Source of the DNA: Plumapathes pennacea
Lineage: Eukaryota; Cnidaria; Anthozoa; Antipatharia; Myriopathidae
Assembly (NCBI GenBank): GCA_964036295.1
Contig: OZ038467.1
Span: 3,849,501-3,913,500 of the forward strand
Direction of reading: 5' to 3'
DNA length: 64,000 bases
The notes under the pieces were generated by a model. It ran no database searches. It worked only from the letters and a program-made list of their open reading frames with translations, and was not told where the DNA came from. Positions 35,970-46,931 of the stretch are shown here, piece by piece (position 1 is the stretch's first letter; the number at the start of each line of letters is the position of its first letter). The translations under genes and the position numbers were made by a program.

Positions 35970-36557
35970 CTACAAGTCCCAGAGTCCATAGTCTTTCAGT
36001 ACTCTTTGAAGTAACATTTCCCTTCTGTCAGAATATAGTGACACAAGCTCTTCCGCGCACGTATCTGAAATGATCTGCGTCTCCAGTTCCTCGCATATTG
36101 CCATACGACGTTGCCTCAGCAAGCGCTTCAGTTGGCGCAGTGCTGTGCGCGTGTCGTCACCGTTGTAACTCCTTATCTCGCAGCCTTTGCTGGTCGCCGC
36201 TTGCGTCGTTTCTGGTCTTTCTGCAGTTTTGTCCACGGAAGTTGTGATCGACTTCTTTGCTTCCTTTCGGTCGAGCTTCTCGTCAAATTTTTCGCATGTA
36301 GTCTCCCAATCCACTTCTTCTTTCACTGCCGGTGGCTCAACTCGAAGTCTACGAGCACCAGGACTCGGGGCAAGCTGGCGGAAAGCTTTCTCGAAGCTTC
36401 TAATAACATTCGAAGCCGTCGTGTGCGGGGCTCTGCGGCGTGCGCTTTTACAAACATCTTCCCGATAACCTGCAGCTGAATCGTTGTAATCAAGAAGACA
36501 TTCTAATTCATTATCAGAAGCGTCTTCTGTACGACACAAGTCTAAAAAGTCGTCCAT
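35970..36557 (-). CDS. gene A: small protein with the R-R-M-x-x-C C-terminal module
   Basis: A single-exon frame of 195 residues from ATG. I do not recognise it from known families. The N-terminus is acidic (MDDFLDLCRTEDASDNELEC), the middle is charged and likely disordered (EEVDWETTCEKFDEKLDRKE), and the last 50 residues are a helical module: RQRRMAICEELETQI...DRREMLLQRVLKDYGLWDL. The same module ends three other unrelated-looking proteins in this window (B 42400-42915, C 45959-46330, D 54660-55148), which is the main reason to believe it is a gene. Positive-strand frames over it are shadows. No signal peptide or membrane segment is seen. An upstream non-coding exon cannot be excluded. Confidence 0.65.
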   Translation of the reverse strand: MDDFLDLCRTEDASDNELECLLDYNDSAAGYREDVCKSARRRAPHTTASNVIRSFEKAFRQLAPSPGARRLRVEPPAVKEEVDWETTCEKFDEKLDRKEAKKSITTSVDKTAERPETTQAATSKGCEIRSYNGDDTRTALRQLKRLLRQRRMAICEELETQIISDTCAEELVSLYSDRREMLLQRVLKDYGLWDL

Positions 36558-36869
36558 CTCTCAATCGGCACTGTCAAGATATCGTTCACGCTCAATGTGC
36601 CTTGATTCATCTCAACACGAGCTTCGGTGACACGAGCCTCAGCGTCAATCACTCCTTGTCATGGAAACGACTTTGAGAGACAGTGTTTGGTTTTAGAGGT
36701 CCAGTTCAAAGAGCCCGGTAAACGTTTGCAACTTTCTGCTGACGTCATTCAAAATGGCGTCCACTGTGTACAAAACATTGCGTTTTTAGGCTGCTTTACA
36801 AATCGTGGCATATTTTGTACACAATGGTGTTCAGTTCTATTTTAACCTCATTAGTTGAATCGTTGAAAA

Positions 36870-38280
36870 TAACTAGACTGGCCTTGCCAGTGAGCTCGCG
36901 GCGTGAGTTGGGTCGAGACCAGAATATAAAATGGAAAGTAGGGGACAAGAGCGGAACTCCCAAGAGAGACTTCCAATTTCTCACCATAAAAATATCACAC
37001 AGTATAGAGAACTTGGCTTTTGACACCTTGCTCTTTGGACACCTTGATTAAACTAAAAATTATTATTACAACACTCATACACTTGCTTCTTAGGTTGAGC
37101 GACCCTGCATCTTGAGAATGCGTGACATATCTTTTTATGCACAATCGATTATGACAGTTTGACCTTGACTCATATTTCTAATCAGAGGCCACGATTAATC
37201 CAGCCTTCGCTTCACTACTTATGTGTTTTCTTTTCTTAACTCAATACGTTTCTTCTATCAGGCTTTCGAGTATTCGTGCTCTGTAACAAATATAAAATTG
37301 AAAGCGAGGAATGTCACACGAGAGATGTTTACAATATTATTGCGCTTTTGTTCACAGTGTGTTCAGTCCATTTGTGACTGCAAACTCAATCCTCAGAATT
37401 ATTTCGGTGTATTTTTCATTTCTGGTATTTAATGAACATTGCGAAACAAAGACTACATGATCGAATGAAAGAAACACTTCAACAGGCAATGTACGATACG
37501 CAGAAGAATTTTATGAGGCAACAGATGTCATGTACAGAGTAAAGCATAAAGCGTCATTGTTTTACGGCTAAAGCTCACCGTAGCTTTGGTTTCTGTTTTC
37601 GCCCTGTTATCTTCCCAAAAGTATTTCGTGTCGCCACAGAAAGTTTCGTCGGGACTAAATACTTATCGGCGACAGAGATATTTGCAATACCCCAGAAGTA
37701 CCATCAAACATTTGTTTACGGCTATTCTCAAAGCTTGTGCGGTGAACGCGAGCCAAAATCATTTCCTAAAATCCAGTTTATCCGTGCCTATTCCACAGAG
37801 CCAAATGGCGTTGAATTTGAATGGGATGCAGTTTACTTTTTCGCTTCACTACTTATATGTTTTCTTTTATTAACTCAATACGTTTCTTTCTATCAGGCTT
37901 TCGAGTATTCGTGCTCTGTAACAAATATAAAATTGACAGCGAGGAATGTCACACGAGAGATGTTTACAATATTATTGCGCTTTTGTTCACAGTGTGTTCA
38001 GTCCATTTGTGACTGCAAACTCAATCCTCAGAATTATTTCGGTGTATTTTTCATTTCTGGTATTCAATGACCATTGCGAAACAAAGGCTACATGATTGAA
38101 TGAAAGAAACACTTCAACAGGCAATGTACGATACGCAGAAGAATTTTATGAGGCAACAGATGTCATGTACACAAGTAACGAGCAATTCACTGGCCACATC
38201 TCGAGTTGTTTAGCGAAGTCAATTACGTCATCGCCCAGCACGTGATAATATGAACCAATCACCGTGTGCTGATTCTCGAC
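36870..38280 (+). repeat. dispersed repeat D1, longest array
   Basis: It starts with CTTGCCAGTGAGCTCG and contains the D1 block twice in direct order (37223-37432 and 37855-38070, about 630 bp apart, nearly identical), each followed by GCGAAACAAAG.CTACATGAT and AATGTACGATACGCAGAAG. It looks like a non-autonomous element with an internal tandem duplication. Confidence 0.7.
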
Positions 38281-38319
38281 CCACAAAAAGGAAAAAAAAA
38301 TAAATAAAAATTCCGATTT

Positions 38320-38412
38320 TTAAGCTCTCGTGGGCCCCAGGCCTCCGCGAGCAAAAATGCCCATTTTTAAGCTCGCTTGGGCGCTTGGGCCCCAGGCCCC
38401 CGCGAGCAAAAA
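38320..38412. repeat. two direct repeats of about 47 bp
   Basis: TTTTTAAGCTC..GGGCCCCAGGCC.CCGCGAGCAAAAA occurs twice in a row, just upstream of the LINE relic. Confidence 0.8.
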
Positions 38413-38429
38413 TTAGCGTTATTTTGTAT

Positions 38430-39576
38430 CAATTGAGGGAAAGACCACAGAATACGACTCAGACGCATCACCCGTAGTGCTACAGTTCACAACTAACGAT
38501 AACATCAAGACCCTGTCTAACTGGTTTGACTCCAACTACTTAACAATAAACGCTTCCAAGACCCAATCTATTGGTATTGGTCCTTCAACGTACAATTACA
38601 CTTTTGAAATAAATGAGTCCGCCGTACAAGTCTCTGATGACCTGAGAATTCTTGGGCTTACAATCGATAAAATGTTGACCTTCAAGCTGCACATCACCCT
38701 TCAATTGAAGAAAGCCTATGCTAAGGCCGCAGCTCTGAGAAGAATGCGCCGATTTATACCTACGGACATCATGGTGCGTCTATACAAGGCTTTTATTTTA
38801 CCCCACCTGGAGTACTGTAGCCCAGTGTTGATTGGCATTGGCAAAGGACAAGCCAAAAGACTGGAAGATGCCAACTATTACATCCTGAGAACAGTACTTG
38901 GCTTATCCAACTCACACAGCTATGATGTAATTCTTAAAACCGATGAAATCTCTAGCTCATCGCAGATACTTCCAATCACTGATCCTCCTTTTTAAATGCC
39001 TTAAAGATCAAGGTCCCCAATACGTGAAAGACTTATTTAAGCCTCGCTTTGTCAGCAAATACAATCTTCGAGGGAACAGCAGCAAGTTAGAACGGCCTAG
39101 TTTTAATTCTCACTGGCTACACAACTCGTTTTCTTATATCACTAGCCGTGCATGGAACAATTTACCTGCGAAACGGATAACATTAAAGTTTTTAGGAAAC
39201 TTTTAAATGAGGCAAATCTGTCACCGGAAACTAGCGGCTTCTCATGTTTTATCTGCTCCGATTAATACGGATACAAACGGAGTTTTCAATAATTTGTAAG
39301 GTAGTAATTAATGTAATTAGTTAGTAAAAGTAATTATAAAGTACGTTAGCTAGTATTTTCTAGTCAATCGCCATTTCTATATACAATTACTCAGTCACTG
39401 TTTTTTAGATATGTATATTAGTATAGTAGTTTCGGGCTTATTTTGCAATTTTAACAAAATTTAGTATTTATTTTACCTTAGTATTTTCATATTGCTTTCA
39501 CGTGCGTGTTTTAACGAGTTATTACTCCGAAACGTTACGTGGTTAAATAAACTATTGTATTGTATTGTATTGTATA
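38430..39576 (+). mobile_element. 5'-truncated non-LTR retrotransposon (LINE) relic
   Basis: It encodes the end of a reverse-transcriptase ORF: the thumb and C-terminal region with NWFDSNYLTINASKTQ, ILGLTIDKMLTF, LYKAFILPHLEYCSPV, then RRYFQSLILLFKCLKDQGP and SRAWNNLPA. These motifs are typical of jockey/CR1/L2-type elements. A frameshift near 38945 moves the frame by one, so it is a dead copy. The 3' end is an (ATTGT)n tail at about 39551-39575, as in CR1/L2-like LINEs. The catalytic domain and endonuclease are absent. Confidence 0.9.
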
Positions 39577-39761
39577 GGAAATTATTCGAGGAAATACGAA
39601 TGATTGTTTGAGGAAATATCGTTATTTTGGGCTAAGTGGACGTGATATATATTTTAGTGCGTCTGATGACAGTTCTACGGCTGAAGCTGAACGTCTATTA
39701 AAACGAGAAAGAAAATTTTGTAGAAAACGTCCATGAAAAGTTCTACGAAAACCGGAGCTCA

Positions 39762-39964
39762 GGCTGCGTCCACACTAATGCGTTTTCAAAAAGCTCCCTT
39801 TTCGCCCGTCTACACTAATCCTCCGTTTTCGAGTCGCCCGTCCACACTAATTCGTTTTCATTCGACAATGCATCCGTTTTCGAAAGTCTACACTTTGGGG
39901 ACCGTTTTCAAAAACCTCGGTTTTCAAGTCATCGTTTTAGTGTGGACGGAAGGCAAAAACGCAT
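39762..39964. mobile_element. MITE with GTCCACAC termini
   Basis: It begins GGCTGCGTCCACACTAATGCG and ends GTGTGGACGGAAGGCAAAAACGC. The interior repeats TACACTAAT and CGTTTTC words. A diverged relative seems present at about 51120-51330. Confidence 0.7.
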
Positions 39965-39969
39965 GAAAA

Positions 39970-40205
39970 AGTATGATTCAGTGGCCGAGCGGTCTGGGGT
40001 GGTGGACCAGAATCCGTGATGAAGCTCTGAACCAGGAGGTCGTGGGTAATTGGATCCACACGGCCGGCAGTAGTATGAATGTTTTTTGTCCGAGGAGGCA
40101 ACTCCAACGGTTTTTCCCTTCCGAACCTGTCTGCTTTCTACAGGTCTTCCACCAACACGGCCCCACCAGCTACTAGCTGAATTTCTTACCGTGTATAAAT
40201 AAAAC
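39970..40205 (+). mobile_element. tRNA-derived SINE, copy 2
   Basis: The head carries box A AGTGGCCGAGCGG and a box-B-like GGTAATTGGATCC. The tail GGCCCCACCAGC...TTACCGTGTATAAATAAA matches the element at 4734-4976. The middle (GAGGAGGCAACTCCAAC) differs, so the two copies are different subfamilies or old. Confidence 0.8.
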
Positions 40206-42399
40206 TTGTTTAGTTTTTTCGGAATAGTGGATGGATGGGGCCTCAGGCTGAGAGTCTCTGTCCTTCGCAATATCAAAGCGAAGTTTGCGCTAACAAAGTG
40301 CCTACGCTTGAGAACTGAAGCCGGTTCTATTTCGTATCCGCATCACTGACACAAACCGTAGCAAACACCGCATTGAGGACCAGGCGTAATAGAAAATTGA
40401 AAGTGCTGTTTTTATTAGTCTATACTGCGGGACAGCTGGCGAGTTCATCTTCCAAAATGACAAAAGTATATATTGGAAAATATAGATTTCCAAGTTATTC
40501 GTTTCTACCGTGGACCGGATTGAAACTCAGCAGCACTTTTTATCGTTTCATGTTGTATTTGTCTGTTCCATTAGTTTTATTTTTATACTTTATACCGTGT
40601 TTTCCTGTGCTGAGTTAAGTTGGTAAAGATCAGGCTGTCATGACGTTTATAATTATGACTCGTTGAACACAGTGCTGCATAACATTTTAATGTTCTGCGT
40701 TATAATACTGACTAATTTTAAAAAGCTACATATTTTTAGCTATAACTTCAATGATATGATAAACGTAATTTGTCAGTGACGTGTAATATTAACAGCTAAT
40801 ATTAATATTAATATTAACAGCTCTTTTAGCCTGATTTTCACGAGCGACACAAACACAAGAAATCTTACTGACTCTTGATCGTGCGTCAATACATGGAAAA
40901 CGGCCTTTTGATTGAATCGATAATTAATTTACCAAAGTCAGCCAATCCCAGACGTTTCATTTTATTGTTTACTACTTTTCTTGTCTTTTCTAGAACCCTT
41001 TACAAAAAATGCATCGGTAATCAGCTAGACCTTCGTCATTGCCAAGTGGAAGCGTATAGGTTATAGGAACTTTCCATCTCTCAATCGGCACTCGTTTCTG
41101 AGAAAACTTTAATAAGTGACACTCTAGTCAAAACACGCGTGGGCACGTGCAGGTGCCAACCTCAAAAAAAACTTTGAGCGGGAGATTCAGGACTGAGATC
41201 CAGACCCCACTTGGTCGCGGGGCGTAGCTCTCAGGGAGGTCTGGGGATGAAGGTATATTTGTAAGATGAACCTAACGTTTGCCAACATATTGAGTTAGCC
41301 TTTTTATGCTGCTAGTCATACCTGATAGCTTCTTTTTTTTAGAAAAGAGAGATTGTTTCACAAAAGTCTTTAGGTCCTGGTACGCGTCAAAAACTCGAAT
41401 CAGTAGCTTTCGTGAACACGTATCTCCTCATGCCGAATAAAAGAGCAAAATTGAACTCTTTAGTGGAAACAAACAATATCTCCAACAGGAAGGGTTGAAA
41501 GGCATACAAAAACATGAATAAACGCTACAGCTGGTTGTATGTTTGTCTTTAGTATATACCACGCAAGTGAATAGTGCTTTTCGCGAGCTATGATTGGCTC
41601 CTCAATCTCGGAATATATAATACTATTATATTAATAATACTATTCACCTCCCGGCGGTTTCCGGTAAAACAAAACGGCGCGCGAACCCAATTTTTGCTCA
41701 CTTTTGTCGGAAATAAATAGCTATTTGGGAGTTGGCTATTAAACTTGTGTGGTATATACTAAAACAATTATTCAATGCACGCATGAGAAAAAGTCATTAA
41801 GAGCTCTACTGCTGAGGGACCCCAACAACCAATCCAGATAGCGCGATGCTGACAGATGCAAGTTACGATTGTATTTTATTCAGGTATCACTGCCTTAGAC
41901 TATAGACATTGATATATATACAATTTTTATTATTCTTTCACGAGAAATACACTCGTAATCTAGCACCTAAAAATGTAAGTATACACGTCGCCAGATCATT
42001 AACTAAACTTAATGTCTCCTTCATCCAGAACTTTGTCGTGGTGTACATGAGCCGATTATTGATACAGATGGGCGGCAATAAAATGGAAATTTCTACTGAT
42101 TTGACGTCTGACAAGTGAAACTGGCTTTCATAATATTTACAAAGAAAAACAAGGAACAGAATCTTCCAACAGTAGTTCTAGTCTTCATGGAGTTGTATTT
42201 GGCAGTGAACGAACTCAACCAAATTGAACTGAACCGACACAAGTCAGGAACTCAAAGATGCAAAACAATTGTCAAACGGCGAAACCAAAGTCAGCGCAAG
42301 TGGGCAACCAAACGATTCATAACTTCAACGAAAGCATGCGTCGCTGGGAGATAAGGGGTTTGGGGTAGTAGCTTGGTGACGTGTGGAGCTCTGATCTGT
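40206..42399. other. non-genic region between the SINE and gene B
   Basis: AT-rich with no gene I can support. There is an (AATATT)n stretch near 40796-40818 and an AT palindrome near 41616-41645 (ATAATACTATTATATTAATAA). Short open frames here lack homology, splice context or repeats between copies. Confidence 0.4.
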
Positions 42400-42915
42400 C
42401 TAATAAAGCCCATACTCCTTGAACCTGCATATCTGTACCATCTGTCTTCTCTTACGTTCTAAGTCGCTGTGTTGTTGCGTGTCATTGCTTGTGGAAGCGA
42501 CTGTCTCTCTCTCGATCTGCTTGCATATTCCCATTCGGCGAAGGCGCATGAAGTCCGAAGCTGCTGATGGTGTCTCAGAGTTGTGTCCTATGCCCCGTGT
42601 AGCTTCCTCTTTCTCTCCCTTTGTTTCTGTTTTGTATGATTGCTCTCGCATTTGCGCCTCGTCCGGCAGACTTTTATCATCCTGATCATGCGTCGAATCT
42701 TGCTGGTCTTCACTTGTATCCATTACTCTATACATTAATGAAGGGTCTTTGGCCGTAAGTATGCTCTTAACACATCTCACTAAACTTGGAGTCTTGGAAG
42801 CCTTTTTCGTTTCTTCGGAAACCACTACGGGTACATCGCACGTGCATTTCGCTGAGTTTTCTCCAAAACTAAGACAATTTGGACAAATTTCTTCGTCCAG
42901 ACGTTGAAAGTCCAT
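42400..42915 (-). CDS. gene B: small protein with the R-R-M-x-x-C C-terminal module
   Basis: A single-exon frame of 171 residues starting MDFQRLDEEICPNCLSF. The N-terminal part has a cysteine pattern C-P-N-C ... C-T-C (residues about 11-26) that could bind metal. The middle is acidic and disordered (STHDQDDKSLPDEAQ). The end is RLRRMGICKQIERETV...RRQMVQICRFKEYGLY. The terminal module is the most diverged of the four but keeps R-R-M-x-I-C, the glutamate-rich helix and a final Y-G-L. No family is recognised. The start is chosen at the first ATG, which also gives the M-D-[FD] beginning seen in A and D. Confidence 0.6.
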   Translation of the reverse strand: MDFQRLDEEICPNCLSFGENSAKCTCDVPVVVSEETKKASKTPSLVRCVKSILTAKDPSLMYRVMDTSEDQQDSTHDQDDKSLPDEAQMREQSYKTETKGEKEEATRGIGHNSETPSAASDFMRLRRMGICKQIERETVASTSNDTQQHSDLERKRRQMVQICRFKEYGLY

Positions 42916-43229
42916 TTCTTAACCTGCTTCTCATTGAAAAACAAAGTTGCCCAGTTACAAAGTTGTTTAGTCGTGCGGGTAGCTTGTGTATTCTTCGCCG
43001 CATTAATAGCTGCCAAACGATCCTCATGAATTTGTTTATACGTTTTCTTTGATCGCAGCTGTCCGTACGCCTATATATAGCGCTAATTATTTCTGACAAG
43101 TCACGTCTTAAATTCAGAACTTGAAAATAAATTTATCGGTCACAGAAAATGCATTGAACCAACTAAAAATTGAGTATCGAGTCCTAATATAGAGTTTCTT
43201 GGCTAATTCTTGAGGTTTTTACGAGAGTT

Positions 43230-43437
43230 AAGCTGGTGTTACACTGGTCGATTTGCAACGCCGATTCGCTGCAAATTCACGCAGCGGTGTTGCAAGTTTT
43301 TGAATCGCTTTCAAAAACTTGCAACGCGTTGCAGCACTGCAAATATCGCGAAAAATCGTTCGCAATGGGGTGTTACACCTGAACGATTTTTAGTTCAACA
43401 TCGTATCGTTGCAAATCAACCACTGTAACATCACCTT
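43230..43437. mobile_element. MITE family M2, copy 2
   Basis: AGCTGGTGTTACACTGGTCG at the left and the matching inverted end near 43437, with CAAAAACTTGCAACGCGTTG inside. Confidence 0.8.
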
Positions 43438-43696
43438 TAAACTAAAAAATTTGCACTTGAATCCACAGTTTTGTGCAATGACCGCTGACTCAAAAATAAG
43501 GTGACCGCACGGGGGAAAGTGTACTTCCGCGTTGTCAGTTACTGAGTTTCAATTATTTTTTAGTTATTTTTAATTAATTCGTTATTAATCTAATTATTTT
43601 TAGAATAAGTTGAATATTCGTAGAATATTCCCTGACCCAGAAATGAATATTCCTATAATAGTCACCTTCTAGAATATTCATTTGTTGTGTAAAGGT

Positions 43697-43927
43697 AGTT
43701 GTTACACTGGTCGATTTGCAACGACGATTTACAACGATGCGATGTTGCGCTAAAAATCGTTGAGGTGTAACACCCCATTGCGAACGATTTTTCGCGATGT
43801 TTGCAGTGCTGCAACGCGTTGCAAGTTCTTGAAAGCGATTCAAAAACTTGCAGCGCCGTTGCGTGGATTTGGAGCAAATCGGCGTTGCAAATCGTCGTTG
43901 CGAATCGACCAGTGTAACACCAGCTTA
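43697..43927. mobile_element. MITE family M2, copy 3
   Basis: It ends GACCAGTGTAACACCAGCTT and is nearly identical to copy 1. It is separated from copy 2 by only about 260 bp. Confidence 0.8.
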
Positions 43928-44203
43928 ACGCCTTCACTCTCAAGATAGTGACGTCAATCTTCTCGTTCCAGTCTCTCAAGTAAGGAGAACTTCCGGAGTT
44001 TCAACCCACTGGCCGACAGCCGAAACTGGCGACAGAAGCGTATTAAAACAATACTTCGAGGGAAAATGATCAGCATACAGATTCTAATACATTCTTGAAG
44101 TGATCGAGTTACAAGATACGGGTAGAATATATTTGTCACGGTGATTGTTCGATTTCCACTGACTAACCTTTGTTGCTTGTCCTTTCTGAATAAGTATCTG
44201 AGT

Positions 44204-44449
44204 TTAACACAACGGCGTCTGAAGCTCCCGATTTGCTTTCAAGCGCTGTTCCCTTTGCGGAGCCGTTTCTTCAGCACGCTTCCGTTCATGATGCTGTCGG
44301 TTATAACATGTTTGTCGTCTTTTCTCTAGACGTATTTGGTGCTGTTCGATCGTTTCACGATTTCGCCTTGCCCGTGCCTGTTCCCTTCTCTTTTGAAGAC
44401 GAGCTTCTCGAGACCGTTCTGTTTCAAGTTTTCCAGTTTTCAAATTCAT
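44204..44449 (-). pseudogene. fragment with Arg/Glu-rich 23-residue (STPR-like) repeats
   Basis: The translation has about three units of the form E-x-R-E-x-R-L-x-x-R-R-x..., such as REARLQKRREQARARR, HQIRLEKRRQ and QREQRLKANRE. Such repeats are common in cnidarian genomes, often next to Helitron-type helicase ORFs. Here it is short, isolated and without a helicase, so a mobile-element or gene fragment is the best reading. Intact function is not supported. Confidence 0.5.
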
Positions 44450-44587
44450 TTTCGTGAACGCAGTAACGTACAATTATTGCTTCGTTCAAATCTTTTTTCT
44501 TCCGAATGTCAGTAAAAACACTGGTGGAGACGCTAATCGATAATTATTACGCCATTGCTTTAGGCACCTGACCTAAAAAGTTGTACC

Positions 44588-44590
<3 letters not shown>

Positions 44591-44632
<42 letters not shown>
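44591..44632. repeat. (CA)21 microsatellite
   Basis: A perfect CA dinucleotide run directly upstream of the 0.5-kb tandem repeat. Confidence 0.95.
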
Positions 44633-44633
<1 letters not shown>

Positions 44634-44649
44634 CCACGAACATTAAATC

Positions 44650-45957
44650 CAAAATGTTAAATGGTTATGTAACATTCAGAAACCTCTCTTGAACACGTGA
44701 ATCTGCTGTTGGCTCATGACTCAAAACACTCGTTATGAATAAATTAACATAAAATTCGCAGTCAATAAGAGACTTGGTTGCGGTGCGGTGCATCATTAGT
44801 TTACTTAAGTCTTTCAAGTGAGAAAAAAACACGCCCGTTTTGGTGACTCGAACGACAGTAACCAGAAAGAGTTGGGTAATTTACGGCACCAGTGGGAACT
44901 AGTGTGCTAACAGCTCCAAAAAAATATTACTGTATTTACGAAAGGAACTCCGCATGCACTCTAAATTTGAGTTTCATAGAAACTACGAATTTGCTGTGGT
45001 TCCTATTTTTTATGCACTGACCCCTGACTTGATAAAGAAGGTGCTCGAAGGGTAGAAAAATTCTGTCACGCCTTACGCAGACGTCTAACGACGGACAACG
45101 TAACTCAATTCATTATGTCAGACGTATTGGTAAATTATACTCGAGTGAAAGATAGTTTAGAATTTACTCAAAATGTTAAATGGTTATGTAACATTCAGAA
45201 ACCTCTCTTAAACACGTGAATCTGCTGTTGGCTCATGACTCAAAACACTCGTTATGAATAAATTATAAGAGACTTGGTTGCGGTGCGGTGCATCATTAGC
45301 TTACGTAAGGCATTCAAGGGTGAAAAAAACACGCCCGTTTTGGAGACTCGAACGACAGTAACCAGAAAGAGTTGGGTAATTTGCGGCACCAATGGGAGCT
45401 AGTGTGCTAACAGCTCCAAAAAAAAAGTTACTGTATTTACGAAAGGAACTTCGCATGCACTCTAAATTTGAGTTTCATAGAAACTACGAATTTGCTGTGG
45501 TTCCTATTTTTTATGCACTGACCCCTGACTTGATAAAGGTGCTCGAAGGGTAGAAAAATTCTGTCACGCCTTACGCAGACGTCTAACGACGGACAACGTA
45601 ATATCAGTAGATTATGTCAGACGTATTTGTAAATTATACTCGAGTGAAAGATAGTTTAGAATTTACTTAAAATGTTAAATGGTTATGTAACATTCAGAAA
45701 CCTCTCTTAAACACGTGAATCTGCTGTTGGCTCATGACTCAAAACACTCGTTATGAATAAATTAACATAAAATTCGCAGTCAATAAGAGACTTGGTTGCG
45801 GTGCGGTGCATCATTAGTTTACTTAAGTCTTTCAAGTGAGAAAGAAGCACGCCCGTTTTGGTGACTCGAAGGACAGTAACCAGAAAGAGTTGAGTAATTT
45901 ACGGCACCAGTAGGAACTAGTGTGCTAACAGCTCCAAAAAAAATTATTGTATTTACA
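44650..45957. repeat. 0.5-kb tandem repeat, about 2.6 units
   Basis: Units start with AAATGTTAAATGGTTATGT at about 44651, 45171 and 45671 (periods about 520 and 500 bp). The third unit breaks off after TGTATTTAC, exactly where the coding exon of gene C begins. In the first two units the same spot reads TGTATTTACGAAAGG, which lacks the acceptor AG seen before gene C. Confidence 0.9.
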
Positions 45958-45958
45958 G

Positions 45959-46330
45959 GGTGCAGAACAAACCAGGCCTTGGCTGGGGTCGAAGCGAAAG
46001 CCGCTTAAACGAAGGATGGGAGATACTTCCAAACAGAAAAGGAAGCACCTATTTCGCCAATATTCTTGTAATATCAGACAGTCAAGGCAGCGCGAACAAT
46101 ACATGCTTCTGATCAACGGCATACCTGAAGAAGAACAAGACATTCCGCTTACACTCGGAGAGTGCAGTGAAGGAGTCGACGAGAGAGGTCGGCGCATGGC
46201 AATATGCGAGCAGTTGGAAAAGGCCATCTTTGTTGGAGACTTGACGTTGCATAACCTCAGAAAATCTCTAGTTGTCGTGAACCGCTTAGAAGAGCATGGA
46301 CTGCTGCGAGAGCGGCTGTCTTCCGGTTAG
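45959..46330 (+). CDS. gene C: terminal exon with the R-R-M-x-x-C module
   Basis: The frame is open from an acceptor (TTTACAG) at 45958 to TAG at 46330, about 123 residues. There is no good ATG near the acceptor, so at least one 5' exon is expected upstream, possibly beyond the tandem repeat. The first part is basic (SKRKPLKRRMGD, SKQKRKHLFRQ), then acidic (PEEEQDIPLTLGE). It ends with GRRMAICEQLEKAIF...LVVVNRLEEHGLL plus an eight-residue tail. The module is closest to that of gene D (MA.CEQLEK, L.VV.RLE..GL). AATAAA at 46652-46657 is a likely poly(A) signal. Confidence 0.6.
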   Translation, partial: GAEQTRPWLGSKRKPLKRRMGDTSKQKRKHLFRQYSCNIRQSRQREQYMLLINGIPEEEQDIPLTLGECSEGVDERGRRMAICEQLEKAIFVGDLTLHNLRKSLVVVNRLEEHGLLRERLSSG

Positions 46331-46931
46331 TGCCGAAAAGGAGGGATGAAGCTCCACGACGCTACTCTATTTTTTGGAGTTGGGAACAGATTTGACCAGT
46401 TCTACCGTATGTCACTGTCAGACGAAAACATATATCCATCACATGATTTACAGACCAGCCGTATGGAACGAGACCCATTTATTATTATTTAATGTTTACG
46501 ATTCTTGATCTTGTAAATTTTGAAACCTTGTACCTATCCCCTAAGACTGCACATTTTCGCTTCCAGCAGCTGTTGCCAGTGCACTTTGTTATTTGATATC
46601 ATTTTAGTTTTTGACGCATTTTAATATTCAAGTTCTTTTTCATTTTTATGAAATAAAACTCAGCCTTCCTAATTTGCGTGCATGTTTACATAACTCGAAA
46701 ACCATCGTGTGTGTAAATGAGATAAATTAAACTATGCCTGTCTCATAATAAAACTATTGACGGCTGTCGTTGTATGGAAGGCACTCAAATTAATTTATTG
46801 GGTGAGATGTGAGTCACGATAACGCTGACTTCATGTACGCCTAAAACTTAAAGCAGAGCGCAAAGTCAAGTGTTTCAAGTCAGTCTGTGGGTGGCTGCAG
46901 AGTCGGGGCCGAAATTTGAGTAAAATAAGTC

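Noticed and set aside
38943..39206. Separate 87-residue gene after the reverse-transcriptase frame
   Set aside because: It continues the same LINE ORF after a one-base frameshift (RRYFQSLILLFK...SRAWNNLPA).
44650..45957. CRISPR-like or satellite interpretation of the repeated units
   Set aside because: Units are about 500 bp, only 2.6 in number and without spacers. A simple tandem duplication is enough.
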